Positions 1 through 7,533 of a DNA stretch of 8,775 bases are shown here, piece by piece. Source of the stretch: an uncultured Lachnospiraceae bacterium (GTDB taxonomy: Bacteria > Bacillota > Clostridia > Lachnospirales > Lachnospiraceae). The translations under genes were made by a program, and so were the position numbers. Location of the stretch: assembly GCA_947628025.1 (NCBI GenBank), contig CANQYH010000120.1:1-8775 (forward strand), written 5' to 3'. The first letter of the stretch is position 1. Each line of letters begins with the position of its first letter. The notes under the pieces were generated by a model. That model was not told the DNA's origin, made no database searches, and was given only the letters and a program-made list of their open reading frames with translations.

Positions 1-270
1 TGCGGCCGGGAGCTCTATCTAAAGATAACGTTTGCCAATACCATGAGCTCGGCCGTGGATGTGGCTATGACGCTGAACGGAGAAGAGTATGCCAATATAC
101 CTTTTTATCCGACAGGAAGCACGGCGGCGGAGGAGGCGGGCAACTATGTGTATATTCCGGTGATCCTGGACAAAGATGTCAATACCGTCGTATTCGATGT
201 GCTGCAGACAGGAACAAGCGCTCTGTATATCCGCGGGGCGGAAATCGTTGCAGTCAGCGACCGCTGGTAA
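1..270 (+). CDS. C-terminal part of a beta-rich, CBM-like protein (5' end outside window)
   Basis: The frame is open from the first base and ends at a TAA at 268-270, giving 89 residues of a protein whose start lies upstream. The visible part alternates short hydrophobic strands with polar turns (LYLKITFAN, VDVAMTLNG, YVYIPVIL, NTVVFDVLQ, ALYIRGAEIV). This order, with a strand, an 'LNG' turn, a 'F.PTGS' segment, a strand, a 'DVNTVVF' segment and a last 'LYIRGAEI' strand, resembles the end of CBM6/CBM35-type jelly-roll domains, where the last strand is usually '(D)YI.(V/I)'. That is a fold-level resemblance judged by eye, not a firm family call. There is no sortase motif or membrane segment after the domain, so the protein would be anchored through another part or released. 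The next gene, 94 bases on, codes for a wall-anchored protein, which supports a surface role. An internal ATG at 43 is not a credible start because the domain runs through it. Confidence 0.6.
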   Translation, partial: CGRELYLKITFANTMSSAVDVAMTLNGEEYANIPFYPTGSTAAEEAGNYVYIPVILDKDVNTVVFDVLQTGTSALYIRGAEIVAVSDRW

Positions 271-364
271 CGCAGCGGGACGTAACATATAAACTCTCCG
301 CTTTCAGCCGGGGACTGGCGGCCTGCGGAGCAAAGAGGAAAAGTGAAACGAAAGGAGAGCAAGG
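271..364 (+). other. Intergenic gap with weak hairpin and the RBS of the anchored protein gene
   Basis: This 94-base gap holds a weak possible hairpin: CTCCGC at 296-301 can pair with GCGGAG at 325-330, with a smaller GCC/GGC pairing at 307-309 and 317-319 inside. No T-run follows, so it is not a typical intrinsic terminator. A TATAAA at 288-293 looks like a -10 box but has no acceptable -35 box 16-18 bases before it. A good ribosome binding site, AAAGGAGAG, sits at about 351-359, just before the ATG at 365. Confidence 0.35.
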
Positions 365-1585
365 ATGAAAAAGAACAGGATAACGATTATGGGTTTGGTC
401 TTTATGGCGGCGCTTTTTGTTATGGCGAAACCGGCCATGAATGTTTGGGCGGACGAAGCTCCAAACGTGGTTTTCATAAAGGACGGAGGAACAGGCGACG
501 GCTCGTCTGCGGACCAGGCCGCGAGCACGCTGATCACGGCCTACAGCGTATTGGATACGTCTAAGGATGCGACCATTGTGATCTGCGGTCCCTTTACGCA
601 GTCGCAGGCTTTTGACTATCCGATTCCTTATGACGGAAGCGTAACCTTGACTTCGGTTTATGACGGCGTAGATTATCGTGAGCAGGGCGCGGTTCTCCAG
701 TTTGAGGCAGTTCGTTATATCTGCTATGGAGATACGCGGTTCGAAAATCTCGATATCGTAGGACTCGGAGCGTATGTGCTGGTGGTCGGCCAGCATTATC
801 CGGTAACGATCGGCGAGGGTGTGAACATAACGGCGGAAGCGATGACGGGCGGTTCGGTCGCGAAATCCTTTACGATCCTGGGCGGATATCAGAATGGCGC
901 AGGAGAAGCGACGGATGCAAACGATGCGGATACGAACATCACAGTGCTTTCCGGCAGCAAGATATACATAGTGGCGTTTTCACGTCAGATCGTGGGGGCT
1001 TATACCGGTACGGCGCATATTACGATCGGAGGCAATGCGGATGTGGCGACCCTGCATCTGTCGGAGGCCAATGCGGAGGGAGTGATACTCGGAAACACGG
1101 AGGCTCTGATCACCGGAGACGCCCATGTAGGAACGATCTACGGCACGACGCAGGATACGGAGATGAATTCGGTAAAAGTAATCTGGGAATCGGGGACAAT
1201 CGACTCGATGAAATGGTGCCCGGAGTCTGCGCCAGGGACGCTTACGACCGCGGAGGACAAGCTCTTGCTGGTATCGGATAAAGTAAAAGAACAGGAAAAT
1301 TATGACGAGATCGCGTCGGCATTTGAGCGTGTCGAGACGGCTTCGGGATCTGCCGGGACGGAAGCGGCGGCAAACGAGGAAACGCCGGACGATCAGGGAG
1401 CACAGGAAACGGAGGCGGCTTCGGATGCGTCGGAAGCGCCGGCAGAGAAAGAGGCGGCGTCGATCCCGGCTACGGGAGATAGGAGAGACGCAATGTCCAA
1501 CGGTGTGATGGCGGCTGTATTTTGTATCCTTGCGGTCACAGCGGCGGCCGGTTTGACGTTTGACAGAAAAAGAAATAAAATATAG
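365..1585 (+). CDS. Secreted beta-repeat surface protein with sortase-type (SIPATGD) wall anchor
   Basis: The protein has 406 residues. Residues 1-29 form a signal peptide: MKKNR, a hydrophobic core, and a likely cut after VWA at 29. Residues 35-55 contain 'VVFIKDGGTGDGSSAD', a start typical of clostridial surface proteins built from right-handed beta-helix or beta-solenoid repeats. From about 70 to 285 come short repeated strand-turn units rich in V, I, T and G (ITVLSGSKIYIV, AHITIGGNADVATL, ALITGDAHVGTI), which fits a solenoid. Residues 324-366 are a low-complexity A/E/T/S/G spacer that would cross the wall. The C-terminus is a sorting signal: SIPATGD at 366-372, a hydrophobic stretch at about 379-398, and the basic tail RKRNKI. 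The motif has I instead of the usual L in LPXTG. The ATG at 365 is preceded by AAAGGAGAG. The ligand or activity is unknown; no catalytic motif was recognised, so an adhesin or glycan-binding role is inferred from context only. Confidence 0.8.
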   Translation: MKKNRITIMGLVFMAALFVMAKPAMNVWADEAPNVVFIKDGGTGDGSSADQAASTLITAYSVLDTSKDATIVICGPFTQSQAFDYPIPYDGSVTLTSVYDGVDYREQGAVLQFEAVRYICYGDTRFENLDIVGLGAYVLVVGQHYPVTIGEGVNITAEAMTGGSVAKSFTILGGYQNGAGEATDANDADTNITVLSGSKIYIVAFSRQIVGAYTGTAHITIGGNADVATLHLSEANAEGVILGNTEALITGDAHVGTIYGTTQDTEMNSVKVIWESGTIDSMKWCPESAPGTLTTAEDKLLLVSDKVKEQENYDEIASAFERVETASGSAGTEAAANEETPDDQGAQETEAASDASEAPAEKEAASIPATGDRRDAMSNGVMAAVFCILAVTAAAGLTFDRKRNKI

Positions 1586-1603
1586 GCGGAATTTTAACGA
1601 GAC

Positions 1604-4600
1604 ATGGATGATTCAGAAGCGCAAAGGCAGGAAAATAGGATGAATGCGAGGATATGGCAGGAAAAAAAGAAATTGAAGACCTATAAGGTCGGAAAAGGGA
1701 ATGAGGCTCCGCATTTTATCGAGAAAAAGCAGTACCAGGGGGCCTGCGGTAAAGTATATCCGCTGCAGGTAGTGGACCGGATCTTTGACGAAACAGAAGA
1801 AAAAGAGTACGATATGGTCCGAATGGAAAACGATTACATCTCGGTAAAACTGCTTCCGGCGATCGGGGGCAAGATCTACGGAGCCAGCGCAAAGAAAAAC
1901 GGGTATGAATTTATTTATGAGAATCCGGTGGTGAAGCCGGCCCTGATCGGACTGTGCGGTCCCTGGGTATCAGGCGGCGCCGAGTTCAACTGGCCGCAGC
2001 ATCACCGCCCCACTACCTATGCGCCGGTGGAGTACAAGCTGCGGGAAAACCCCGACGGGTCCGTGACCTGTTTTATGGGGGAGTTAGAGCCGTTAAAGCA
2101 CATGCGCGGCATGGTGGCTGTAACGGTCTATCCGGACAGTACGCTGGTGGAGGCGAAAGCCACGGTTACGAATTGTACGGATAAAGCGCTGCCCTTTATG
2201 TGGTGGAACAACACGGCAGTGCGGGTACATAGCCAGTATAAGGCGATCTTCCCGCCGGATATCGAGTATGGTTCCGATCATGACCGGCGCGCGATCATCT
2301 CGTTCCCGGTCATGAAAGGGATTTTCAAGACGGCCAGGCCTTACGATTATGGAGAGGGGACGGATGTTACCTGGTTCAGCGAGGTAAAAGTGCCTACATC
2401 CCTGATGATCCCGCGCGGCGAGACGAAGATGGATTTTCTGGGCGGATACGATTACAAGTGCGATGCGGGAACCATGATCATCCATGACCATTACGTTTCG
2501 CCCGGCTGCAAGATGTTCACATGGGGCGATGCGGATTTTGGTAAAAAATGGTGTTCGAACCTGACGGATAACGGGGACCGTTATCTGGAACTGATGACAG
2601 GGAGCTATACGGACAACCAGCCGGATTTCGCTTACATAGAACCGGGAGAAACAAAAGAGTTTGTTAATTACTGGTATCCGATCCAGGGCATCGGAGGCGT
2701 GTCCAACGCCTGCGCCGCGGGGGCGGTCCGTTTGGAGCCGTCGGAAACGCCGGGCGTTTGGAATGTGGGAGCCGTCGTGACGAAACGCCGCGAAACGCTG
2801 CGGATGGTTCTGAAAATGGACGGAAACGCGATATTTGAGAAGATGGGGAAATTGGATCCGGAAAGCTTCTGTCTGGAAAAGGTTTCGGTTCCGGCCGGGA
2901 TCTGTGCCGAACGGCTGACGCTGGCTTTATACGACGAGCAGGGGGCGGAGATCTTGTCCTATACCCCGGCGGCAAAGGGCAGGAAAGAACCGCCCAGGCC
3001 CCGCGAGAGGGCTCCGTATCCGAAAGACGTGGATTCGTTGGAGATGCTTTACATTTACGGCAGACACCTGGCCCAGTATAAACATGGGACATACCGGCCG
3101 GAGGATTATTATCTGGAAGCCCTGCGCAGAGAGCCGGAAGATTACCGGTGCAATCTGGAAATGGGCAAGATCATGATAGAGCGGGGAGATTTCGGACAGG
3201 CAGAACGGTATCTGAAAGCGGCGTTAAAACGGATCACTTTTGAGAACACCAGTCCCCAGGATTCAGAGATCTATTATCAGATGGGACGTTTGCTGCGGCT
3301 GCAGGGCGACAAAGAGAAAGCCTACGAATATTTCCGGGCGGCGGCGTGGCAGTATCCCTACAGGAGCTGCGGCTATTTTGAGAGCGCCTGTATCAGCAGC
3401 GAACTGGGCTATGAGGAAAGGGCGGAAGAAGAGCTGAACGAGGCGCTGGCGACCAATACCAGATTTTATGCGGCTCGGACGCTTCTGGCCTACCTGACCG
3501 CCGATAAGCGCGCTCTGGAAACCGTGATCCGGGAATTTCCGCTGGACGGCTCCGCCAGATATGCCAGATGGCTGCTGACGGGAGAGCCTGTGGAAGAATT
3601 TGTCCGGAAAAGTCCGGAATACGTGCTGGATGCGGCGCTGCTGTTTGAGAAAGCGGGCCTGAGAGAGGAAGCGGCGCGGATCTTGAGAGATTGTACGGAG
3701 CCGTCCCTGAATCTTTTATTCCACCTGGAGGCTCTGACCGGAGAACCGGCTGGGGAGGCTTCCATGACGCTCTGGCTGCCGAACCGGCTGGAGGATATCG
3801 CCGTGCTGGCAGGCGGGGACTGGCGGGCGTTGTATATGCTGGGCTGTCTGTATTACGATAGAGAGAACTATACGGCGGCAGCGGAAGTATGGGAAAGATC
3901 CCTGGCTAAGAATGAACGCTATGGTTATACCTGGAGAAATCTGGCGTTTGCTTATTACGATCATCTGGATAAACCGCAAATGGCCCGCCTTTACATGCAG
4001 AGGGCGGTGGAGCTGGATCCCGAGGACCGCAGGCTGATCTATGAGCTGATGCAGATCGAAAAGGAGGATCAGGTTTCCGTCGCGGACCGGATCGAAACGA
4101 CGGAAACATACCGCGAGCAGGTGTATGACCGCGATGACGCATGGCTGGACGCCGCGATCCTGCGGATGCAGAGCGGCGATTATGCCGCGGCGAAAGAGAT
4201 GCTTCTGCAAAAGAGCTTCCATATTTATGAGGGAGGCGAAGGCAAGCTGACCAAATATCATCGCTGGCTTCATGTGCTGACGGCAAACGAGGCGATGAAC
4301 AGGGGCGATTATGGCGCGGCGGAGCAGGAGCTTAAAGAGGCTCTGATCTATCCGTTAAGTTATGGAGAGGGCCGCGGGTTTTTGGAGCAGGATGCCAACG
4401 TACATTATATGAATGGGATCCTCAAAGAACTGCAGGGTCAGCCGGAAGCAGCGAAAGAGTTCTACCATAAGGCGGAGGAAGAGCCGGAGCTGGTCAACGA
4501 GATCCTGTTTTTCACCGGATTGTGCGAAGAGAAGCTGGGGCATAAAGAAGCGGCGGAAAGACATTATCATATGCTTTTGGAAGAGGGAGAGATCTACGCT

Positions 4601-4825
4601 CAGAATCCGGACCGCTATGGATATTTTGGCGTAGGCATGGAATCTCCGCTGCCGTTCGAGAGCAATATTCGGAAAAACAATCTGGTTAAGGCCTATACGC
4701 TGCGTATGCTGGCTTACCGGGGGATGCGGGCGATGGCCGCCTGCGACGGAGAAAAGCGCAGGCTGAGAGAGCTGGATCCGGACAATTCGCTGCTGGCTTT
4801 TTTGGAGCGGCTGGGGATCCTGTAA
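1604..4825 (+). CDS. DUF5107 domain protein with C-terminal TPR region
   Basis: The full-length reading is 1073 residues. Residues about 16-365 match what I know of DUF5107: 'KPALIGLCGPWVSGG' (111-125), 'GGAEFNWPQHHRPTT' (124-138), 'FPPD' (216-219), and 'YLELMTGSYTDNQPDF' (327-342) followed by 'IEPGETKEF' and 'YWYPI'. This domain has a galactose-mutarotase-like beta-sandwich look, a fold used by sugar epimerases and by domains of many glycoside hydrolases and lyases. E127, H133, H134, D219 and E329 are candidates for sugar-site residues. A second beta domain (about 370-455) precedes helical TPR units at about 480-625, 740-810 and 845-990. There is no signal peptide, so it should be cytoplasmic. 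The reaction is not known to me. The true start may be the ATG at 1640 (residue 13): it has AAAGGCAGGA eight or so bases upstream, and family members as I recall them begin close to the 'IWQEKKKLKTY' segment. The ATG at 1604 has only a distant GGCGGA. It follows the anchored-protein gene by 18 bases. Confidence 0.85.
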   Translation: MDDSEAQRQENRMNARIWQEKKKLKTYKVGKGNEAPHFIEKKQYQGACGKVYPLQVVDRIFDETEEKEYDMVRMENDYISVKLLPAIGGKIYGASAKKNGYEFIYENPVVKPALIGLCGPWVSGGAEFNWPQHHRPTTYAPVEYKLRENPDGSVTCFMGELEPLKHMRGMVAVTVYPDSTLVEAKATVTNCTDKALPFMWWNNTAVRVHSQYKAIFPPDIEYGSDHDRRAIISFPVMKGIFKTARPYDYGEGTDVTWFSEVKVPTSLMIPRGETKMDFLGGYDYKCDAGTMIIHDHYVSPGCKMFTWGDADFGKKWCSNLTDNGDRYLELMTGSYTDNQPDFAYIEPGETKEFVNYWYPIQGIGGVSNACAAGAVRLEPSETPGVWNVGAVVTKRRETLRMVLKMDGNAIFEKMGKLDPESFCLEKVSVPAGICAERLTLALYDEQGAEILSYTPAAKGRKEPPRPRERAPYPKDVDSLEMLYIYGRHLAQYKHGTYRPEDYYLEALRREPEDYRCNLEMGKIMIERGDFGQAERYLKAALKRITFENTSPQDSEIYYQMGRLLRLQGDKEKAYEYFRAAAWQYPYRSCGYFESACISSELGYEERAEEELNEALATNTRFYAARTLLAYLTADKRALETVIREFPLDGSARYARWLLTGEPVEEFVRKSPEYVLDAALLFEKAGLREEAARILRDCTEPSLNLLFHLEALTGEPAGEASMTLWLPNRLEDIAVLAGGDWRALYMLGCLYYDRENYTAAAEVWERSLAKNERYGYTWRNLAFAYYDHLDKPQMARLYMQRAVELDPEDRRLIYELMQIEKEDQVSVADRIETTETYREQVYDRDDAWLDAAILRMQSGDYAAAKEMLLQKSFHIYEGGEGKLTKYHRWLHVLTANEAMNRGDYGAAEQELKEALIYPLSYGEGRGFLEQDANVHYMNGILKELQGQPEAAKEFYHKAEEEPELVNEILFFTGLCEEKLGHKEAAERHYHMLLEEGEIYAQNPDRYGYFGVGMESPLPFESNIRKNNLVKAYTLRMLAYRGMRAMAACDGEKRRLRELDPDNSLLAFLERLGIL
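1623..1632 (+). promoter_or_regulatory. Possible RBS for an internal start of the DUF5107 gene at 1640
   Basis: AAAGGCAGGA lies seven bases before the ATG at 1640, a good spacing although the match to AAAGGAGG is interrupted by a C. If it is the real site, the DUF5107 protein has 1061 residues and lacks the polar 12-residue head starting at 1604. The competing GGCGGA at 1585-1590 is 13 bases from the ATG at 1604, which is long. Confidence 0.4.
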
Positions 4826-4855
4826 AGATCGGATATGCCAAAGAGTGGGACTGCG

Positions 4856-4863
4856 AAAGGAGG
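4856..4863 (+). promoter_or_regulatory. RBS that sets the start of the alpha/beta hydrolase gene
   Basis: AAAGGAGG is a near-perfect Shine-Dalgarno sequence, 11 bases before the ATG at 4875. The open frame extends upstream to a GTG at 4845, but this RBS would then lie inside the coding sequence, and the GTG has no RBS of its own. The ATG at 4875 is therefore the better start. Confidence 0.7.
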
Positions 4864-4874
4864 AAGACGGCGGG

Positions 4875-5618
4875 ATGAACCGGTTTATGACGTACGACCA
4901 GCTGAGAAAATATGCGTATGTGAACGATCAGGTATGCAAAAAGGACGTCCGAGGCATAGCGCTGCGTTTCTTCGGACTGGGAAATACGTCTATGTATTCT
5001 GCGGATATCATTGAGGGGGAATATTATGGTGAGAGAGGGATCTTGTATGTGATTCCTTATACCAATCCCTGGTCTTGGATGAACCGGCAGGCGGCAGCTT
5101 ATACGGATGAGATCCTTGACGTGCTCTTTGAAAAGTATGAATTGGAGGAAACGGTTCCTATCGTTTCGACAGGCGGCAGTATGGGAGGCTTGTCTGCGCT
5201 GGTCTATCCGGTCTACACGAAACGCACGCCGTCAGCGGTCGTGGCCAACTGTCCGGCCTGCGACATATTTTACGAGTATTTCGAGAGAAAGGACCGGCCG
5301 GATCTGGCCCGGACTCTGTGCAGCGCGGTTTGGAATGAAGAGGGCGATTTGGAGACGGCGCTGAAAACGATCTCGCCGTTTCATCTGCTGGACCGGATGC
5401 CGGATATTCCTTATCATATTTTTCATTGCGATGAGGATCGATCTCTGAACATTGACCGCCATTCTTCCGCGCTGGTCCCGGAGATGAGAAAACGTGGTTT
5501 GAATGTGACCTATGATATCGTCCATGGGCGGGGACACTGCGATCTGAATTATGCGATGAAGCTGAAATATGCTGGATATATCATAGATGCCGTTGAGAAG
5601 ACGGCGGGATTCGCTTAA
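4875..5618 (+). CDS. Cytoplasmic alpha/beta hydrolase (prolyl-oligopeptidase/esterase-like)
   Basis: The protein has 247 residues from the ATG at 4875, chosen for the AAAGGAGG at 4856-4863. The nucleophile elbow is 'STGGSMGGLSAL', a G-x-S-x-G motif with Ser102 (codon 5178-5180) as nucleophile. 'HCDEDRSLNID' gives the likely acid, Asp186 or Asp188, and 'HGRGHCDLN' gives the catalytic His221. Spacing and order are normal for the alpha/beta hydrolase fold. 'NPWSWMN' at about 64-70 and 'ANCPACD' at about 124-130 look like conserved features of a clostridial subfamily I recognise only loosely. There is no signal peptide or membrane segment, so it acts in the cytoplasm. Such enzymes are esterases, deacetylases or peptidases; here, between a sugar-active DUF5107 gene and a sugar importer, removal of acyl groups from an imported oligosaccharide is a reasonable inference but the substrate cannot be read from sequence. 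The gene begins 49 bases after the DUF5107 stop and is complete. Confidence 0.85.
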   Translation: MNRFMTYDQLRKYAYVNDQVCKKDVRGIALRFFGLGNTSMYSADIIEGEYYGERGILYVIPYTNPWSWMNRQAAAYTDEILDVLFEKYELEETVPIVSTGGSMGGLSALVYPVYTKRTPSAVVANCPACDIFYEYFERKDRPDLARTLCSAVWNEEGDLETALKTISPFHLLDRMPDIPYHIFHCDEDRSLNIDRHSSALVPEMRKRGLNVTYDIVHGRGHCDLNYAMKLKYAGYIIDAVEKTAGFA

Positions 5619-5672
5619 AAGTATTATGAGGCATGGATCATTGATTGAAAACACGATTAAGGAGGAGGCAAT

Positions 5673-7526
5673 ATGAGGAAGAAACAAAAAAATCAAGGGC
5701 TGGCCTGCATTCTGGCGGCGGTGATGGCGGCATCCGTTTTGGCGGGGTGCGGCGGAAATGGGGGAACGGCATCTACGGCGGCCGCAGGCACGACAGCGCC
5801 TGTGGCGGCGACAGCGGCAGCCGGGACAACGGGGGCGGGTGATCCTACAGAGACCGAAGCAGCTAAAGGCGCGGCCGCATACCCGGCCACCTTTGTTTCG
5901 AGCGGTACGGACGCCGAAACTTACACGAAAAATGTAGAAACGTTTCAGCAGGAGTTTTTGGACTACTTCGAACAGACCGGTCAGATGGACAAGGTAAAAG
6001 GCTATGAGGAACCGGTCGAGGTGAACATGACAAGGATGTATACCAGCGGTCTGCAGGCTATCATCGATAGTCTTCAGCAAAAATATGGGGAGTCTTACGA
6101 AGAGAACCGTTTTACAGATATCATAAAACGGCTGCTGAACGTAGACATCAGTTTTAACTGGGTCACAGGTCAGTCCCAGTATGAGCAGAAGCTGCGTCTG
6201 GATATGGCAGCCAATGAACTGCCGGACATTTTCTTTGTGACGGCCATGAATGATCTGGCTGAGCTGGCGGAGGAAGGATTGATCTGGGAAATGGACGATC
6301 TGATAGAGCAATATGGTTCCGACGACCTGAAAAAGGTGAAAGAAAGCCAGGAATACGCGTACCAGAAAGCCATGATCGACGGCAAGCTCTACGGGATCCC
6401 GGCTACTATGTCGGCTACGGACAATGTGCGTTATCTCTATATCCGCGAAGACTGGCTGAAAAATCTGGGACTGGAATATCCGAAAACGCTGGACGAGCTG
6501 GCCAAAGTGATCGAGGCGTTCGCGACTCAGGATCCGGACGGAAACGGCGTGGACGACACGTACGGAATGTCCGGGGTCAGCGATTACAGCTACTGTTTCG
6601 GAGCGATCTTCCAGGGCTTTGGCGCACATCCAAAGCAGATCTACGAGGTGGAGAAAGGCAAAAATGTTTACGGGGGTACGACGGAGGAAGCGAAAAAAGC
6701 CCTGGCGTATCTGACGGATCTCTATCAGAAAGGTTATATTCAGGCGGATTTTTCTACACAGAATGCGACGCAGTGGAGAGAAGTGATCGCCCAGGGCAAG
6801 GTGGGGATCGTTATGGGAAATCACGCCATGTCTACCTATATAACGGATGCGCTGCATGAGCTCGATCCATCTGTAAACTGGGTCGTCGATGTGGCTCCTA
6901 CGGAGAACGGGGAAATGAATAAGATATTGCTGGCCCCCACAGTCAACGGATTCGTTGTGGTCAATAAGAATTTTGAGCATCCGGAGATCGCCGTTAAAAT
7001 GGCAGATATAGTCATCAGCGCCATTTTTAACAACAGTGCAGGAGGCTGGTGGTACTACGAAAATAACGCCAGCTATTCCTTGTCGCCGATCAATGTATTT
7101 ATGACGTCCATGACAAATTTGGAGACTTATCTGGAGCTTATGGATGCGTTTGAGAAAAACGATCCCACTGGCCTGTCTGCCAAGGGTCAGGCTTATTGGG
7201 AGATCATGAATGGAGAAGAGGGATTGAGCAAGTGGTCGTACGACAGTATGTTTGGAGAGGATTCGACCATGGCGACGCTGAATAAATACTACGAGTCAGG
7301 AAATTATTACTGGGTCACGTTTAACGGGCAGTATAACGATCTTATGAATAAGAACTTTTCCAGCATTGGAAGCACGATGAACCAGATCTTCCTCAGCATC
7401 ATTACCGGGCAGCAGGACCTGGAGAGCGGCTGGTCGCAGTGGATCGATACGTATAATAAGCTTAAAGGCGACGAGATCATGGCTTATGTAAATGAGTGGT
7501 GTAAGGAGAACGACAGTTACAATTAA
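5673..7526 (+). CDS. Sugar ABC transporter substrate-binding lipoprotein (family 1, LplA-like)
   Basis: The protein has 617 residues, long for a solute-binding protein but usual for the LplA-like group that pairs with LplB/YtcP-type permeases. The start is fixed by AAGGAGGAGG at 5659-5668. MRKKQKNQ, a hydrophobic core and the lipobox LAGC give a lipoprotein with Cys26 as the lipidated residue, so it sits on the outer face of the membrane. Residues 27-70 are an Ala/Thr/Gly-rich tether. The binding protein follows: 'ANELPDIFFVT' (180-190), 'DGKLYGIPAT' (236-245), 'YIREDWLKNLGL' (256-267) and 'TLDELAKVIEAF' (272-283) are typical of the family. 'DPDGNGVDD' at 287-295 has the spacing of an EF-hand-like calcium loop, known in some large oligosaccharide-binding proteins. 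Aromatic residues such as 'GGWWYYENNASY' (457-468) may line the sugar site. Two permease genes follow directly. The exact ligand is not predictable; a complex oligosaccharide is likely from the size. Confidence 0.93.
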   Translation: MRKKQKNQGLACILAAVMAASVLAGCGGNGGTASTAAAGTTAPVAATAAAGTTGAGDPTETEAAKGAAAYPATFVSSGTDAETYTKNVETFQQEFLDYFEQTGQMDKVKGYEEPVEVNMTRMYTSGLQAIIDSLQQKYGESYEENRFTDIIKRLLNVDISFNWVTGQSQYEQKLRLDMAANELPDIFFVTAMNDLAELAEEGLIWEMDDLIEQYGSDDLKKVKESQEYAYQKAMIDGKLYGIPATMSATDNVRYLYIREDWLKNLGLEYPKTLDELAKVIEAFATQDPDGNGVDDTYGMSGVSDYSYCFGAIFQGFGAHPKQIYEVEKGKNVYGGTTEEAKKALAYLTDLYQKGYIQADFSTQNATQWREVIAQGKVGIVMGNHAMSTYITDALHELDPSVNWVVDVAPTENGEMNKILLAPTVNGFVVVNKNFEHPEIAVKMADIVISAIFNNSAGGWWYYENNASYSLSPINVFMTSMTNLETYLELMDAFEKNDPTGLSAKGQAYWEIMNGEEGLSKWSYDSMFGEDSTMATLNKYYESGNYYWVTFNGQYNDLMNKNFSSIGSTMNQIFLSIITGQQDLESGWSQWIDTYNKLKGDEIMAYVNEWCKENDSYN

Positions 7527-7533
7527 CGGGTAT

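Noticed and set aside
1302..1508. A 68-residue arginine-rich + strand frame
   Set aside because: It is the shifted reading of the Ala/Glu spacer of the anchored protein; GAG/GCG codons read out of frame give arginine runs.
3716..4273. Antisense frames of 126-185 residues across the TPR region
   Set aside because: They lie wholly inside the DUF5107-TPR gene on the other strand, with no recognisable protein features.
4845..4874. GTG start at 4845 for the hydrolase
   Set aside because: The clear AAAGGAGG lies downstream of this GTG and serves the ATG at 4875.
5593..5627. Promoter before the binding-protein gene (TTGAGA at 5593, TATTAT at 5622)
   Set aside because: The spacing of 23 bases is too long for a sigma-A promoter and the -35 box lies inside the upstream gene; chance matches are expected.
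5232..6980. A 582-residue open frame on the - strand opposite the hydrolase and binding-protein genes
   Set aside because: It is the antisense shadow of two well-supported genes. The translation is rich in R, H, I and C with no domain order, it has no convincing RBS, and its openness follows from codon bias of the + strand genes.
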